Shown: positions 54,661 to 63,034 of the stretch, one piece after another
How the letters are laid out: each line of letters begins with the position of its first letter
Numbering within the stretch: the stretch's first letter is position 1
Assembly: GCF_023101165.1 (NCBI RefSeq)
Contig: NZ_CP078076.1
Location: 496,001-560,000 of the forward strand
DNA: 64,000 bases
Reading direction: 5' to 3'
Source of the DNA: Microbacterium sufflavum
Lineage (GTDB): Bacteria > Actinomycetota > Actinomycetes > Actinomycetales > Microbacteriaceae
Translations under genes and position numbers: made by a program
Notes under the pieces: generated by a model
Databases searched by the model: none
The model's input: only the letters and a program-made list of their open reading frames with translations
Told to the model about the DNA's origin: nothing

Positions 54661-56583
54661 TCAGCGACCGGAGACCTTGCCGAAGAGCTTCGCGATCGGG
54701 GCGAGCACGAGCGGACGCGCCGCCGCCCACGCGCCCGCGATCACGACGAGCGAGAGCACGAACACCCAGAACCCGGTCCAGGTCGCCGCATCCTGCGCCG
54801 CGAACATGTGGTTGAGGTTGCGCTGGAACCCGGTGAGCATCACGAGTGCCACGTGCACGACGATGAACGCCACGAAGTACAGCATGATCGGGAAGTGCAG
54901 CGCGCGCGCCCACTCCACCGGGTACGCCTTGGACAGCCGCTCCGCCCTCTTCGGCCACAGCGCCGACATGCGGAAACCGGTGGCGGCGGCGAGCGGCGCC
55001 GCCACGAACACGGTCACGAAGTAGGCGAGCTGCTGCAGGCTGTTGTAGTTGTTCCAGCCGTTCTCGTGCGGCCAGTCGAGCGAGACGTACTGCAGGGCCG
55101 CCGACAGCGCGTTCGGGAAGACCTCCCAGCTCGTCGGCACGATGCGCACCCAGTGCCCGGTGACGAAGAGCAGCACCACGAAGGCCACGCCGTTCACGAG
55201 CCACAGGATGTCGAGCGCCTGGTGGAACCAGAGGTTCAGGCTGATCTTTCCCTTGGGGTTGTTCCGCGGCGTCCAGAACACGGTCGGCCGCTTCTCGGTG
55301 CGCACCTGCAGCCCCGAGCGGATGATCAGCACGATCAGGAACATGTTGAAGAAGTGCGCCCAGTTGACCCACGGCGCGAAGCCCGGCTCGACCGGGATCG
55401 CCGGCTCGTACTCGCCGGGGAACGCAGCCAGGAAGTCCTGCATGAACGGGGCGCTCAGCAGTGCCCGCACCAGCGCGACGGCCGCGCCGGCCAGCACGCC
55501 CAGGGCCGCGGCACCCAAGAGCCCCGCGATCGCCTGCGTCCAGGTCGGGCGGCGGCGACCCGTGTCCGGAGAGGTCGTGAGGTGACGCGGCGCACGGCCG
55601 TTCCACACCGTCCGCGTCCACGGCAGCGGCGTCGCCAGGTCGGCGGCCGGCACGATCTCCGTCGTGCTCGGCATCGCGGCGGCGGGAGCGGTGGCAGCGG
55701 CGGAAGCGGCGGCAGCGGCGGAAGCGGCGGCAGCGGCGGAAGCGGCAGCAGCGGCGGGAGCGGCGGGAGCGACAGCTGTCCCAGTAGCGGCCGGAGTGGT
55801 CGCGGCGGGCGTGGGAGCGGCGCCCGCCTGCGCGGTCGCAGCAGCGGCGGGAGCGGCAGCTGTCCCGGTGGACGACGGCACGGTCCCGGCGGGCGACGGC
55901 ACGGTCCCGGCGGGCGGCCACGGCTCGCCACCGGCGACGCGCGGCAGACCCCGGCGCACCGTCGCGGCGCCGGGTGTGGTCGCGGGGGCGGACGGCGCGC
56001 CGTCCGCGATCGAGGCTCCGGGCGCATCAGTCGCCGCACCCTCGGCGGGCGAGGCGATCCCGGGTGCAGCGGCACCGGGTGCCGCGGCACCGGGCGCAGC
56101 CGTCACCGAAGCAGCGGCACCGGGCGCAGCCGTCACCGAAGCGGCCTCGGGAATGGGGGCGGGCTCGGCGCCGGTCGCAGATCCGAGCCCGGCGGAGGCC
56201 GAAGCGGGCGGCCAGGGCTCTCCGCCCGGAACGCGCGGCAGGCCTCGACGAAGACGCGACGGCCCGGATGCGGCCGTCGCGGGAGCCGGCGCGGCGACAG
56301 AGGAGGCCGCGGAGCTCGTGCTCGGCTCGGCCGGCGGGGTCGTCTCGGCGCTGGTCTCGATCACGGGCGATGCGGCCGCGACGCCGACACCGCTCGCACC
56401 GTCCTCCGCGGCCTCGGAACCGACAGCGGTCTCGGACTGCGCCTGCGAGGCGGAGAGGGCCGCCGACGCCTCATCCGCACCGACGGAGGCCGCATCCGCG
56501 ACCTCGACGGACACGTCGGCCGGCGGCCACGGCTCGCCACCGGGCACACGCGGCAGACCGCGTCGCAGCATCCGCGTGGCCAT
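54661..56583 (-). CDS. Cytochrome b-type membrane protein with repeated N-terminal motif
   Basis: A 640-residue protein. Residues about 350-640 hold six membrane helices (near 349-377, 409-430, 453-478, 518-536, 560-586, 602-622) with His in [22 protein letters not shown] and VVHVALV, the pattern of cytochrome b561/NarI-like di-haem proteins. The N-terminal half is Ala/Pro/Ser-rich low-complexity sequence with three copies of RRGLPRV(P/A)GGEPWPPA at about 7-22, 112-127 and 210-225. It lies two bases downstream of etfA, so it may accept electrons from ETF and pass them to the quinone pool; that is inference. No signal peptide, so the repeats are cytoplasmic. Confidence 0.78.
   Translation of the reverse strand: MATRMLRRGLPRVPGGEPWPPADVSVEVADAASVGADEASAALSASQAQSETAVGSEAAEDGASGVGVAAASPVIETSAETTPPAEPSTSSAASSVAAPAPATAASGPSRLRRGLPRVPGGEPWPPASASAGLGSATGAEPAPIPEAASVTAAPGAAASVTAAPGAAAPGAAAPGIASPAEGAATDAPGASIADGAPSAPATTPGAATVRRGLPRVAGGEPWPPAGTVPSPAGTVPSSTGTAAAPAAAATAQAGAAPTPAATTPAATGTAVAPAAPAAAAASAAAAASAAAAASAAATAPAAAMPSTTEIVPAADLATPLPWTRTVWNGRAPRHLTTSPDTGRRRPTWTQAIAGLLGAAALGVLAGAAVALVRALLSAPFMQDFLAAFPGEYEPAIPVEPGFAPWVNWAHFFNMFLIVLIIRSGLQVRTEKRPTVFWTPRNNPKGKISLNLWFHQALDILWLVNGVAFVVLLFVTGHWVRIVPTSWEVFPNALSAALQYVSLDWPHENGWNNYNSLQQLAYFVTVFVAAPLAAATGFRMSALWPKRAERLSKAYPVEWARALHFPIMLYFVAFIVVHVALVMLTGFQRNLNHMFAAQDAATWTGFWVFVLSLVVIAGAWAAARPLVLAPIAKLFGKVSGR
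55690..55743. repeat. Three tandem 18-bp units in the Ala-rich coding region
   Basis: Unit GGCGGCAGCGGCGGAAGC repeated three times (the first copy has GGT for the second triplet). On the minus strand each encodes a six-residue Ala/Ser block of the cytochrome b protein linker. Such in-frame repeats can change number by slippage. Confidence 0.8.
55909..55956 (-). repeat. Coding repeat [16 protein letters not shown], copy 3
   Basis: 48 bases encoding the 16-residue motif with Ala for Pro at position 8. Third copy from the N-terminus; linker lengths between copies are about 90 and 82 residues. Confidence 0.85.
56084..56143. repeat. Two tandem 30-bp units in the linker region
   Basis: A 30-bp unit beginning GCGGCACCGGGCGCAGCCGT is present twice, with one difference at the last base. 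It encodes a repeated [13 protein letters not shown] block of the cytochrome b protein linker. Confidence 0.8.
56203..56250 (-). repeat. Coding repeat [16 protein letters not shown], copy 2
   Basis: 48 bases encoding an exact match to the 16-residue motif of copy 1, with many synonymous third-base differences, which shows protein-level conservation rather than recent DNA duplication. Confidence 0.85.
56518..56565 (-). repeat. Coding repeat [16 protein letters not shown], copy 1
   Basis: First copy, at residues 7-22 directly after the start of the cytochrome b-type protein. Confidence 0.85.
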
Positions 56584-56585
56584 GA

Positions 56586-57557
56586 CTACTTCTTCCGCGC
56601 CTCGAGCGCGGCGATCACCTGCGGCACGATCGTGAACACGTCGCCGACGATGCCGAAGTCCGCGACGTCGAAGATCGGCGCCTCCGGGTCTTTGTTGATC
56701 GCGACGATGTTCTTCGACGTCTGCATGCCCGCCCGGTGCTGGATCGCGCCGGAGATGCCGAGTGCGACGTACAGCTGCGGCGACACCGAGACACCCGTCT
56801 GCCCGACCTGGTGCGACTGGGGGATGTAGCCCGCGTCGACGGCCGCGCGCGAGGCGCCGACCGCCGCACCGAGGGCGTCGGCGAGCTCCTCGACGAGCAC
56901 GAACTTCTCCTTCGACGCCAGACCGCGCCCGCCGGAGACGACACGGGTCGCCCCGCGCAGCTCGGGCCGGGTCGACGTGGCCTCGACGGCTTCGACCGGA
57001 CCGGCGGTCGCCGCGACCGCACCCGACGGGGCGACCGTCAGCTGCTCGACCTGCGGGGAGGCGACGGCCTCGGCCCGCGCGTCGACCGCGCCCTGCCGCA
57101 CCGTGACCACGAGCGTGCCGTAGGTCGCGGCCGCATCGACGAGGTAGGCCCCGCCGTACACCGAGTGGTGGGCCACGACGCCCTCCTCGTCGCGGGAGAC
57201 CCCCACGGCGTCGACGGCGAGCGCACCGGGGAGGCGCACCGCGAGGCGACCGGCGACGTCGCGTCCGGAGATCGAGTTCGACACGAGCACCGCATCGGGC
57301 TGCACCTGTGCAACCGCGGCCTGCAGGGCGTCGACGAGCGGCACGGTGAGCGCGGTCGCATCGCCCTCGGCGGTCAGCACGACGGCGGCACCGGCGGCCG
57401 CGGCCTGATCCACGGCCTCCTTCCCGCCGCCCACGACGAGGGCTACGGGGGTGCCGATGCCGGCCGCAGCCCCCATCAGACCGGCAGTGCTGCTGGCGGC
57501 GTTCCCGGACGGGTCGAGGTCGACCAGGACGAGGATCGGGTTCTCGGGGTACGCCAT
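56586..57557 (-). CDS. etfA: Electron transfer flavoprotein alpha subunit
   Basis: FAD-binding subunit of ETF, 323 residues, which carries electrons from acyl-CoA dehydrogenases to the quinone pool. The N-terminal domain starts [13 protein letters not shown]; the C-terminal FAD domain has the canonical [70 protein letters not shown] and [26 protein letters not shown]. The ATG lies one base after the etfB stop, so both subunits are made together. With at least four acyl-CoA dehydrogenases in the window, it is their natural partner. No KstR2 site precedes it. Confidence 0.96.
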   Translation of the reverse strand: MAYPENPILVLVDLDPSGNAASSTAGLMGAAAGIGTPVALVVGGGKEAVDQAAAAGAAVVLTAEGDATALTVPLVDALQAAVAQVQPDAVLVSNSISGRDVAGRLAVRLPGALAVDAVGVSRDEEGVVAHHSVYGGAYLVDAAATYGTLVVTVRQGAVDARAEAVASPQVEQLTVAPSGAVAATAGPVEAVEATSTRPELRGATRVVSGGRGLASKEKFVLVEELADALGAAVGASRAAVDAGYIPQSHQVGQTGVSVSPQLYVALGISGAIQHRAGMQTSKNIVAINKDPEAPIFDVADFGIVGDVFTIVPQVIAALEARKK

Positions 57558-57558
57558 G

Positions 57559-58335
57559 TCACACCAGCCTGTTCTGCACGAGGAAGTCGACGAGCTTGTC
57601 GGCGGCATCGCCCTCGTCGGTGATCTTGACGCCCGCGGCGCGCGGGGGCTTCTCCGCGACCGCGGTCATGATGGTGCGGGGCGCCGCGGCGGGGTCGGCC
57701 GACACGTCGAGGTCGGCGAGGGTCACCACCTCCAGCGGCTTCTTCTTCGCCGCCATGATGCCCTTGAAGTTCGGGAACCGGGCGTCGGGAAGCGCCTCGG
57801 TGATCGAGATGACGGCGGGCAGCGGTGCCGTGACCTGCTGTCCGCCGAAGTCCGCACCGCGGGTGCCCGAGACGCCGTCCGCCGTGATCTCCACGGACGT
57901 GAGTGCGGTGGCCTGCGCCCAGCCCAGGTGCTCGGCGAGCATGGCGGGGATCACGCCGCCGGAGCCGTCGGTCGAGAGGTTGCCGGTGATGACGAGGTCG
58001 GGGGCGCCACGACGGATGGCCGCGGCGAGGACCTCCGCGGTGAGCCCCAGGTCGGCACCGGCGAGCTGCTCGTCCGCGATGTGGATGGCCGAACCGGCAC
58101 CGATCGCGAGCGCGCGCCGCACCGACGCGGTGGACCCCTCGGGTGCCATGGTGAGGGCGACGACCTCCGTGCCCTCGTTCTTGTCGGCGTGGCTCAGGGC
58201 CACTTCGAGGGCCCGCTCCGTGATCTCGTCGAGCACGACGTCTCCGGCCGCACGATCCGCGAGCCCCGTCTCGAGATCCAGCTTGCGATCGCCATAGGTG
58301 TCCGGCACCTCTTTGACCAGGACGAAGATCTTCAT
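57559..58335 (-). CDS. etfB: Electron transfer flavoprotein beta subunit
   Basis: AMP-binding subunit of ETF, 258 residues: [19 protein letters not shown] start, [15 protein letters not shown], the AMP-site/recognition loop region [16 protein letters not shown] and [54 protein letters not shown], which contains the recognition loop for acyl-CoA dehydrogenases. The ATG at 58335 is the family start, with GAGGAGC upstream. First gene of the etfB-etfA-cytochrome b unit. Confidence 0.96.
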   Translation of the reverse strand: MKIFVLVKEVPDTYGDRKLDLETGLADRAAGDVVLDEITERALEVALSHADKNEGTEVVALTMAPEGSTASVRRALAIGAGSAIHIADEQLAGADLGLTAEVLAAAIRRGAPDLVITGNLSTDGSGGVIPAMLAEHLGWAQATALTSVEITADGVSGTRGADFGGQQVTAPLPAVISITEALPDARFPNFKGIMAAKKKPLEVVTLADLDVSADPAAAPRTIMTAVAEKPPRAAGVKITDEGDAADKLVDFLVQNRLV

Positions 58336-58432
58336 CGAATGCTCCTCACGACACGGCGAGTCTATCGGCATGGCGGTCTATGTAGCCAAAAACCGAGGAA
58401 ACCCCCGGCTGCGGCCCGCGAATCCGCGGTGA

Positions 58433-58442
58433 ATGTATACAT
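58433..58442. promoter_or_regulatory. ATGTATACAT palindrome in etfB/MarR divergent gap
   Basis: A perfect 10-bp AT-rich palindrome in an otherwise GC-rich 170-base gap between divergent etfB and the MarR-type gene. It is a candidate MarR operator or the core of a promoter (TATACA). Confidence 0.5.
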
Positions 58443-58508
58443 AACCGACAGCCACGCCCTGCGCGACCGCGTCCGAGGCAACCCGTGACGCGCCGGTACC
58501 GTAGAGAC

Positions 58509-59045
58509 GTGGTCCGCCCTCGCCCTCTCCCCGTCGATCCGCTCGCCGAAGCCAAGCGGCAGTGGGTCGCGCACGGCTGGACCGACGCGGCCGACGGCAT
58601 GACGGTCGTCACCTCGGTCATGCGCGCGCAGCAGCTGCTGCTCGCCCGGGTCGACGCGGCCCTCAAGCCCTTCGCGCTGAGCTTCGCGCGGTACGAGGTG
58701 CTGCGGCTGCTCGCGTTCAGCCGCACCGGGCGGCTTCCGCTGTCGAGCGTCGTCGCGCGCCTCCAGGTGCATGCGACCACGGTCACCAGCACCGCCGAGC
58801 GCCTGGTCCGCGACGGCCTCGTCGTGCGCGAGCCGCACCCGCACGACGGCCGGGCCGCGATGCTCGCACTGACCGCGGAGGGACGCGACCTGGTCGAGCG
58901 TGCCACCGCCGCGCTCAACGCCGACGTGTTCGCCGACCCCGGCCTGAGCCACGACGACGCCGCCGAACTGGTCGCGATCGTCGCCCGCATGCGCCGCGAC
59001 GCCGGGGACTTCATCGACCCCCGCCCCCTCCCCGAGCCCCTCTGA
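58509..59045 (+). CDS. MarR-family transcriptional regulator
   Basis: A 178-residue winged-helix regulator: LKPFALSFARYEVLRLLAFSRTGRLPLSSVVARLQVHATTVTSTAERLVRDGLVVREPHPHDGRAAMLALTAEGRDLVE, with the DxR wing HPHDGR and helix 5 recognition TTVTSTAERL. The GTG at 58509 is preferred because it follows TACCGT by six bases (leaderless); a GTG at 58485 would add eight residues. It is divergent from etfB across the palindrome at 58433 and coupled by an ATG/TGA overlap to the following SRPBCC gene. Ligand unknown. Confidence 0.88.
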   Translation: MVRPRPLPVDPLAEAKRQWVAHGWTDAADGMTVVTSVMRAQQLLLARVDAALKPFALSFARYEVLRLLAFSRTGRLPLSSVVARLQVHATTVTSTAERLVRDGLVVREPHPHDGRAAMLALTAEGRDLVERATAALNADVFADPGLSHDDAAELVAIVARMRRDAGDFIDPRPLPEPL

Positions 59046-59503
59046 TGCCCCGGTTCGTGATCGAGACGGTCGTCGCCGCGCCCCCGCAGGAGGTGTTCGA
59101 CGCCGCGCTCGACCCGGCCCTGCACCTCGCGTCGATGGCCCGCTACGGCGAGACGATGATCGAAGAACCCGCGGGTGGCCGCTTCTCCGAGGGGTCGACG
59201 GTGACCTGGCGCGCGCGGCACTTCGGCATTCCCTTCCGGCTGCGCTCCGTGGTCTTCGACATCGAGGCGTCGTCCCGGTTCACCGACCGCCAGCTCCGCG
59301 GGCCGTTCGGCGACCTCCGGCACGAGCACGTCTTCGAACCGCATCCGCGCGGCACCCTCATGCGCGACACCATCGCGTTCCACTCGCCCCTCGGGCCGCT
59401 CGGCCGCCTCGTCGACGCCCTGGTGCTCGGCCGCTACATGGAACGGCTCATCCGCGAGCGCAACGACGCCCTGGTCGCTGCGATCGAGGGGCGGCGGGCG
59501 TAA
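59045..59503 (+). CDS. SRPBCC-family (START-like) protein
   Basis: A 152-residue helix-grip protein: FVIETVVAAPPQEVFDAALDPALHLASMARYGE opens the fold, GSTVTWRARHFGIPFRLRSVVFDIEASSRFTDRQLRGPFGDLRHEHVFEPHPRGTLMRDTIAFHSPLGPLGRLVDALVLGRYMERLIRERN closes it. It binds a hydrophobic ligand in related proteins; an enzyme role is not evident. The ATG shares its A with the MarR stop (TGATG), so the two are cotranslated and the protein may supply or remove the regulator's ligand. That is speculative. Confidence 0.85.
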   Translation: MPRFVIETVVAAPPQEVFDAALDPALHLASMARYGETMIEEPAGGRFSEGSTVTWRARHFGIPFRLRSVVFDIEASSRFTDRQLRGPFGDLRHEHVFEPHPRGTLMRDTIAFHSPLGPLGRLVDALVLGRYMERLIRERNDALVAAIEGRRA

Positions 59504-59506
59504 CCT
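59501..59506 (+). promoter_or_regulatory. -10 box for leaderless DUF1905-type gene
   Basis: TAACCT ends six bases before the ATG at 59513, with no Shine-Dalgarno sequence in between. Confidence 0.5.
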
Positions 59507-59512
59507 CTGGGC

Positions 59513-59956
59513 ATGAGCGAACTGCGCCTGCACACCGTCCTCACCGGTCGCGGTCCCGCCGCGGCGATCCAGCTCACCGACGAGCAGGTCGCCTCGTTCG
59601 GGGCCGGCAAGAGCTTCCCCGTCGCCGTCACCATCGGCGGCCGCACCGCGCGACTGCGGCTGGCCCGCATGGGCGGCGAGAACCTCATCGGCTTCAGCCA
59701 GGCGGTTCGCGCCGACCTCGGGGTGGAGATCGACCAGGAGGTCGACGCCGTGATCCGCCTCGACACCGCCGAGCGCACCGTCGACGTGCCGCCCGCGCTG
59801 GCCGAGGCGCTCGACGGCGACCCCGCCCTGCGGGCGGCCTTCGACGCCCTCTCCCCCAGCGCCCGCAAGGAGCACGCGCGCGCGGTCGCCGAGGCCAAGC
59901 AGCCGGCGACGCGCGACCGCCGGATCGCGAAGATCCTCGACGGTCTCCGCGGCTGA
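59513..59956 (+). CDS. DUF1905 / YdeI-type domain protein
   Basis: A 147-residue protein in two parts: a DUF1905 barrel (LHTVLTGRGPAAAIQLTDEQVASFGAGKSFPVAVTIGGRTARLRLARMGGENLIGFSQAVRADLGVEIDQEVDAVI) and a C-terminal helical YdeI/bacteriocin-protection-like part (ALDGDPALRAAFDALSPSARKEHARAVAEAKQPATRDRRIAKIL). The molecular role of this widespread family is not known. Apparently leaderless; no link to the neighbouring pathways is evident. Confidence 0.88.
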   Translation: MSELRLHTVLTGRGPAAAIQLTDEQVASFGAGKSFPVAVTIGGRTARLRLARMGGENLIGFSQAVRADLGVEIDQEVDAVIRLDTAERTVDVPPALAEALDGDPALRAAFDALSPSARKEHARAVAEAKQPATRDRRIAKILDGLRG

Positions 59957-60049
59957 CCGTTCACAGCCCCTCGGGATCCCGGGCGAACCGGCGCCACACC
60001 GCGCGGTGCGCGCAGCAGTCCCGCGTCTCTGAGGAGCCGTGAACCGGGG

Positions 60050-60826
60050 TCAGCGGTTCTGGAAGTCGGGCTGGCGCTTCTCGCGGAACGCGGCCATGCC
60101 CTCCTTCTGGTCGGCCGTGTCGAACAGCGCCGCGAACGCCTCCTTCTCGTGAGCCAGGCCCTCCGCGAGCGTGGTCTCCATGGCCGCGTCGAGGGCGGCC
60201 TTGGCGGCGTACACCGACGGCAGCGACTTCGCCGCGATGCCGTCCGCGAGCGCGGTCGCCTCGGCCAGCAGCTCCGCCGCGGGCACGACGCGCGACACCA
60301 GTCCCGCCCGCTCGGCCTCCTCCGCGCCGAGGAAGCGGCCGGACAGCACGAGCTCGGCCGCCTTGTAGTAGCCGACCGCGCGGATGAGCCGCTGCGTGCC
60401 GCCCATGCCCGGGATGACGCCGAGGTTGATCTCGGGCTGGCCGAACTGCGCGGTGTCGGCCGCGAGGATGATGTCGCACATCATCGCCAGCTCGCACCCC
60501 CCGCCGAGCGCGAAGCCCGACACCGCGGCGATGACCGGGGTGCGCACGGCCGCGAAATCCCGCCACGCCCCGAAGTGATCCGTCTCGCGCATCTGCGCCG
60601 CCGACATCCCCTCCATCTCCTTGATGTCGGCTCCGGCGGCGAACGCCTTCTCCGAACCCGTGACGACGATCGCGCCGATGCCGTCGTCGGCGTCGAAGGC
60701 GAGCGCGGCGGCCGTGACCTCCTCGGCGACGGTGCTGTTCAGCGCGTTGAGGGCCTGCGGGCGGTTCAGGGTGATCCATCCGACCCGTCCGCGCTGCTCC
60801 ACCAGGATCGTCTCGTACTCGGTCAT
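60050..60826 (-). CDS. Enoyl-CoA hydratase (EchA8-like)
   Basis: A short-chain enoyl-CoA hydratase of 258 residues with both catalytic glutamates: [39 protein letters not shown], oxyanion loop [13 protein letters not shown] and the C-terminal [18 protein letters not shown]. It hydrates crotonyl- or methacrylyl-type CoAs. It is the last gene of the mmsA-acyl-CoA dehydrogenase-mmsB-ech unit (125 bases after mmsB), so methacrylyl-CoA from valine is its likely substrate. Ribosome site GGGAGAC. Confidence 0.93.
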   Translation of the reverse strand: MTEYETILVEQRGRVGWITLNRPQALNALNSTVAEEVTAAALAFDADDGIGAIVVTGSEKAFAAGADIKEMEGMSAAQMRETDHFGAWRDFAAVRTPVIAAVSGFALGGGCELAMMCDIILAADTAQFGQPEINLGVIPGMGGTQRLIRAVGYYKAAELVLSGRFLGAEEAERAGLVSRVVPAAELLAEATALADGIAAKSLPSVYAAKAALDAAMETTLAEGLAHEKEAFAALFDTADQKEGMAAFREKRQPDFQNR

Positions 60827-60951
60827 CTGTCTCCCTCTCCGTCGTGGTTCTGCTTCAGTATCGCCCGTCGCGTCGGTCGCCCCGTCGCCGGCGCTCCCGC
60901 TCGGGCACCGGTCGTCCGGTCGCTGGCGCTCCGTGCTCCGCGACGGGGGTG
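60827..60951. other. Intergenic stretch with short repeats between mmsB and ech
   Basis: A 125-base gap with imperfect direct repeats (CGCCGGCGCTCC at about 60887 and CGCTGGCGCTCC near 60920) and CCGGT/ACCGG pairs able to form hairpins. It may be a degenerate REP-like element or 3' processing site; no gene is seen. Confidence 0.35.
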
Positions 60952-61839
60952 CTACACGCGGTCGTCGCGGATGTCGGTGATGATGCCGGAGAAGTCGCGC
61001 GTGGCCCCGTCGCCCGCGGCGTACGCGGCGTAGAGCTGCTGCGCGAGCCGGCCCATCTTCGCGTCGGTGGAGGTCTGCTCGATCGCCTGCAGCGCGAGCC
61101 CGAGGTCCTTCGCCATGAGCGCCCCCGCGAAGCCGGGCTGATAGTCGCGGTTGGCGGGGCTCGTAGGCACCGGACCGGGCACGGGGCAGTTCGTCGTGAT
61201 CGACCAGCACTGCCCCGACGCCTGCGACACCACGTCGAACAGCGCCTGGTGCTCGAGCCCCAGCCGCTCGCCGAGCACGAACGCCTCGGCCACGGCGATC
61301 TGCGACACCGCGAGCACCATGTTGTTGCAGACCTTCGCCGCCTGGCCGAGACCCGAGCCACCGCAGTGCACGATCCGCTTGCCCATGACCTCGAGCAGCG
61401 GCAGCGCCGCCGCGTAGTCCTCGTCCGAGCCGCCCACCATGAACGCCAGCGTCCCGGCCTCGGCACCCACGACCCCGCCGGACACCGGGGCGTCGATGTT
61501 GCGGTGACCGGCGGCGAGCGCGAGCGCGTGCGCGGCGCGGGCCTCGTCGACCGCGATCGTGGACGACTCGATGAACAGGGTGCCGGGGCGCGCCGCCGCC
61601 AGCAGCTCGGTGCGATACGCCTCGATCACGTGCTTCCCGGCGGGGAACATCGTGATCACGACCTCCGCGTCGGTCACGGCCTCCGCGCCGCTGGCCGCCA
61701 CCGGGATCCCGGCCGCCCGCGCCGCCTCCACGGCCGCGGGCACGAGGTCGAAGCCGTGCACCTCGTGTCCCGCCGCGACGAGGTTCTTCGCCATCGGCAG
61801 GCCCATGTGGCCGAGGCCGAGGAAGGCCACGCGGGTCAT
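60952..61839 (-). CDS. mmsB: 3-hydroxyisobutyrate dehydrogenase
   Basis: Beta-hydroxyacid dehydrogenase of 295 residues that oxidises 3-hydroxyisobutyrate to methylmalonate semialdehyde. The N-terminal NAD motif is [18 protein letters not shown]; the substrate-binding [16 protein letters not shown], the catalytic Lys in [13 protein letters not shown] and the closing [12 protein letters not shown] are all typical. It overlaps the dehydrogenase gene upstream by four bases. It is part of the valine unit; the semialdehyde product is taken by MmsA. Confidence 0.95.
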   Translation of the reverse strand: MTRVAFLGLGHMGLPMAKNLVAAGHEVHGFDLVPAAVEAARAAGIPVAASGAEAVTDAEVVITMFPAGKHVIEAYRTELLAAARPGTLFIESSTIAVDEARAAHALALAAGHRNIDAPVSGGVVGAEAGTLAFMVGGSDEDYAAALPLLEVMGKRIVHCGGSGLGQAAKVCNNMVLAVSQIAVAEAFVLGERLGLEHQALFDVVSQASGQCWSITTNCPVPGPVPTSPANRDYQPGFAGALMAKDLGLALQAIEQTSTDAKMGRLAQQLYAAYAAGDGATRDFSGIITDIRDDRV

Positions 61840-63017
61840 GAGGCGCTCCGCATCGACGCCGACCCCGCCGGCCGCAGCATCTCCCGGCCGACGATGAGTC
61901 GCATGATCTCGTTGGTGCCCTCGAGGATCTGGTGCACGCGCAGGTCGCGGACGATCTTCTCGATGCCGTAGTCCTGCAGGTAGCCGTAGCCGCCGTGCAG
62001 CTGCAGCGCGCGGTTGGCGACGTCGAAGCCGGCGTCGGTGGCGAACCGCTTCGCCATGGCGCAGCGCATCGTGGCGTCCGGCGCCTTCGCGTCCACCGCC
62101 TCCGCACCGTCGCGCACCATGAGCCGCGCGGCCTGGAGGTCGGTGCGCATGTCGGCGATCGCGAACAGGATCGACTGCTTCTCGGCCAGCGGCTCCCCGA
62201 ACGCCACCCGCTCGTGCACGTACTGCACGGCGCGGTCGAGGGCCGCCTGGGCTCCGCCGAGCGAGCAGGCGGCGATGTTGAGGCGCCCGCCGTTGAGCGC
62301 CGACATCGCGATCGCGAACCCGCGACCCTCGTCGCCGAGCATCGCGGCTGCGGGCACCCGCACGCCGTCGAGGATCACCTGCCGGGTGGGCTGCGCGTGC
62401 CAGCCCATCTTCTTCTCCGGGGCGCCGAAGCTGAGCCCCTCGGCGTCGCCCGGCACGAGGAAGGCGCTGATGCCGCGCGCTCCCGGCTCGCCCGTCCGCG
62501 CCATCACGACGTACACGGCCGCCTCGCCCGCCCCCGAGATGAACTGCTTGACGCCGGTGAGCAGGTAGTCGTCGCCGTCGCGCACGGCGCTGGTCGCCAC
62601 GTTGGCGGCGTCGGATCCGACCCCCGGCTCGGTGAGGCAGTAGCCGCCGAACTCCTGCATGGCCGTGAGCTGCGGCAGCCAGGTGGCACGCTGGGTGTCG
62701 TCGCCATAGGTGTCGATCATCCACACCACCATGTTGTGGATGGAGATGTAGGCGGCGACCGCGGGGTCGGCCTTGGCGAGCTCCTCGAAGATCGCGACGG
62801 TGTCGACGCGGGAGAGGCCGGTGCCGCCGTACTCCTCGCTCACGTAGATGCCGCCGAGCCCGAGCTCGCCGCCGCGGTTCAGCGACTCCCGTGGGAACAG
62901 GTGCTTCTCGTCGCGCTCGGCGGCCTGCGGGGCGAGCTCGGTCTCGGCGAACTCGCGGACGGCGTCGAGGATGGCCTCGCGCTCCTCGGCGGTGGTGGTG
63001 ACGCTGGTCATGGTCAT
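61836..63017 (-). CDS. Isobutyryl-CoA-type acyl-CoA dehydrogenase
   Basis: A complete acyl-CoA dehydrogenase of 393 residues with all signatures: [101 protein letters not shown]. The catalytic Glu in ILEGTNE is present, unlike in the steroid-type FadE proteins of the island. The valine operon context points to isobutyryl-CoA. Two ATGs (63017, 63011) are possible; 63017 is used. It lies 17 bases after mmsA. Confidence 0.92.
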   Translation of the reverse strand: MTMTSVTTTAEEREAILDAVREFAETELAPQAAERDEKHLFPRESLNRGGELGLGGIYVSEEYGGTGLSRVDTVAIFEELAKADPAVAAYISIHNMVVWMIDTYGDDTQRATWLPQLTAMQEFGGYCLTEPGVGSDAANVATSAVRDGDDYLLTGVKQFISGAGEAAVYVVMARTGEPGARGISAFLVPGDAEGLSFGAPEKKMGWHAQPTRQVILDGVRVPAAAMLGDEGRGFAIAMSALNGGRLNIAACSLGGAQAALDRAVQYVHERVAFGEPLAEKQSILFAIADMRTDLQAARLMVRDGAEAVDAKAPDATMRCAMAKRFATDAGFDVANRALQLHGGYGYLQDYGIEKIVRDLRVHQILEGTNEIMRLIVGREMLRPAGSASMRSAS

Positions 63018-63034
63018 GTCGGTTCCTCGGGCGT

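Noticed and set aside
55690..56143. Possible CRISPR-like or intergenic repeat array
   Set aside because: Units are short, contiguous, in frame and lie within a coding region; no spacers or cas genes.
54622..56829. Plus-strand Gly/Ser-rich frame across the cytochrome b gene, resembling a repeat surface protein
   Set aside because: The Gly-Ser repeats are the reverse strand of the Ala-rich linker codons; no start site or signal peptide is associated, and the minus-strand frame encodes clear membrane helices.
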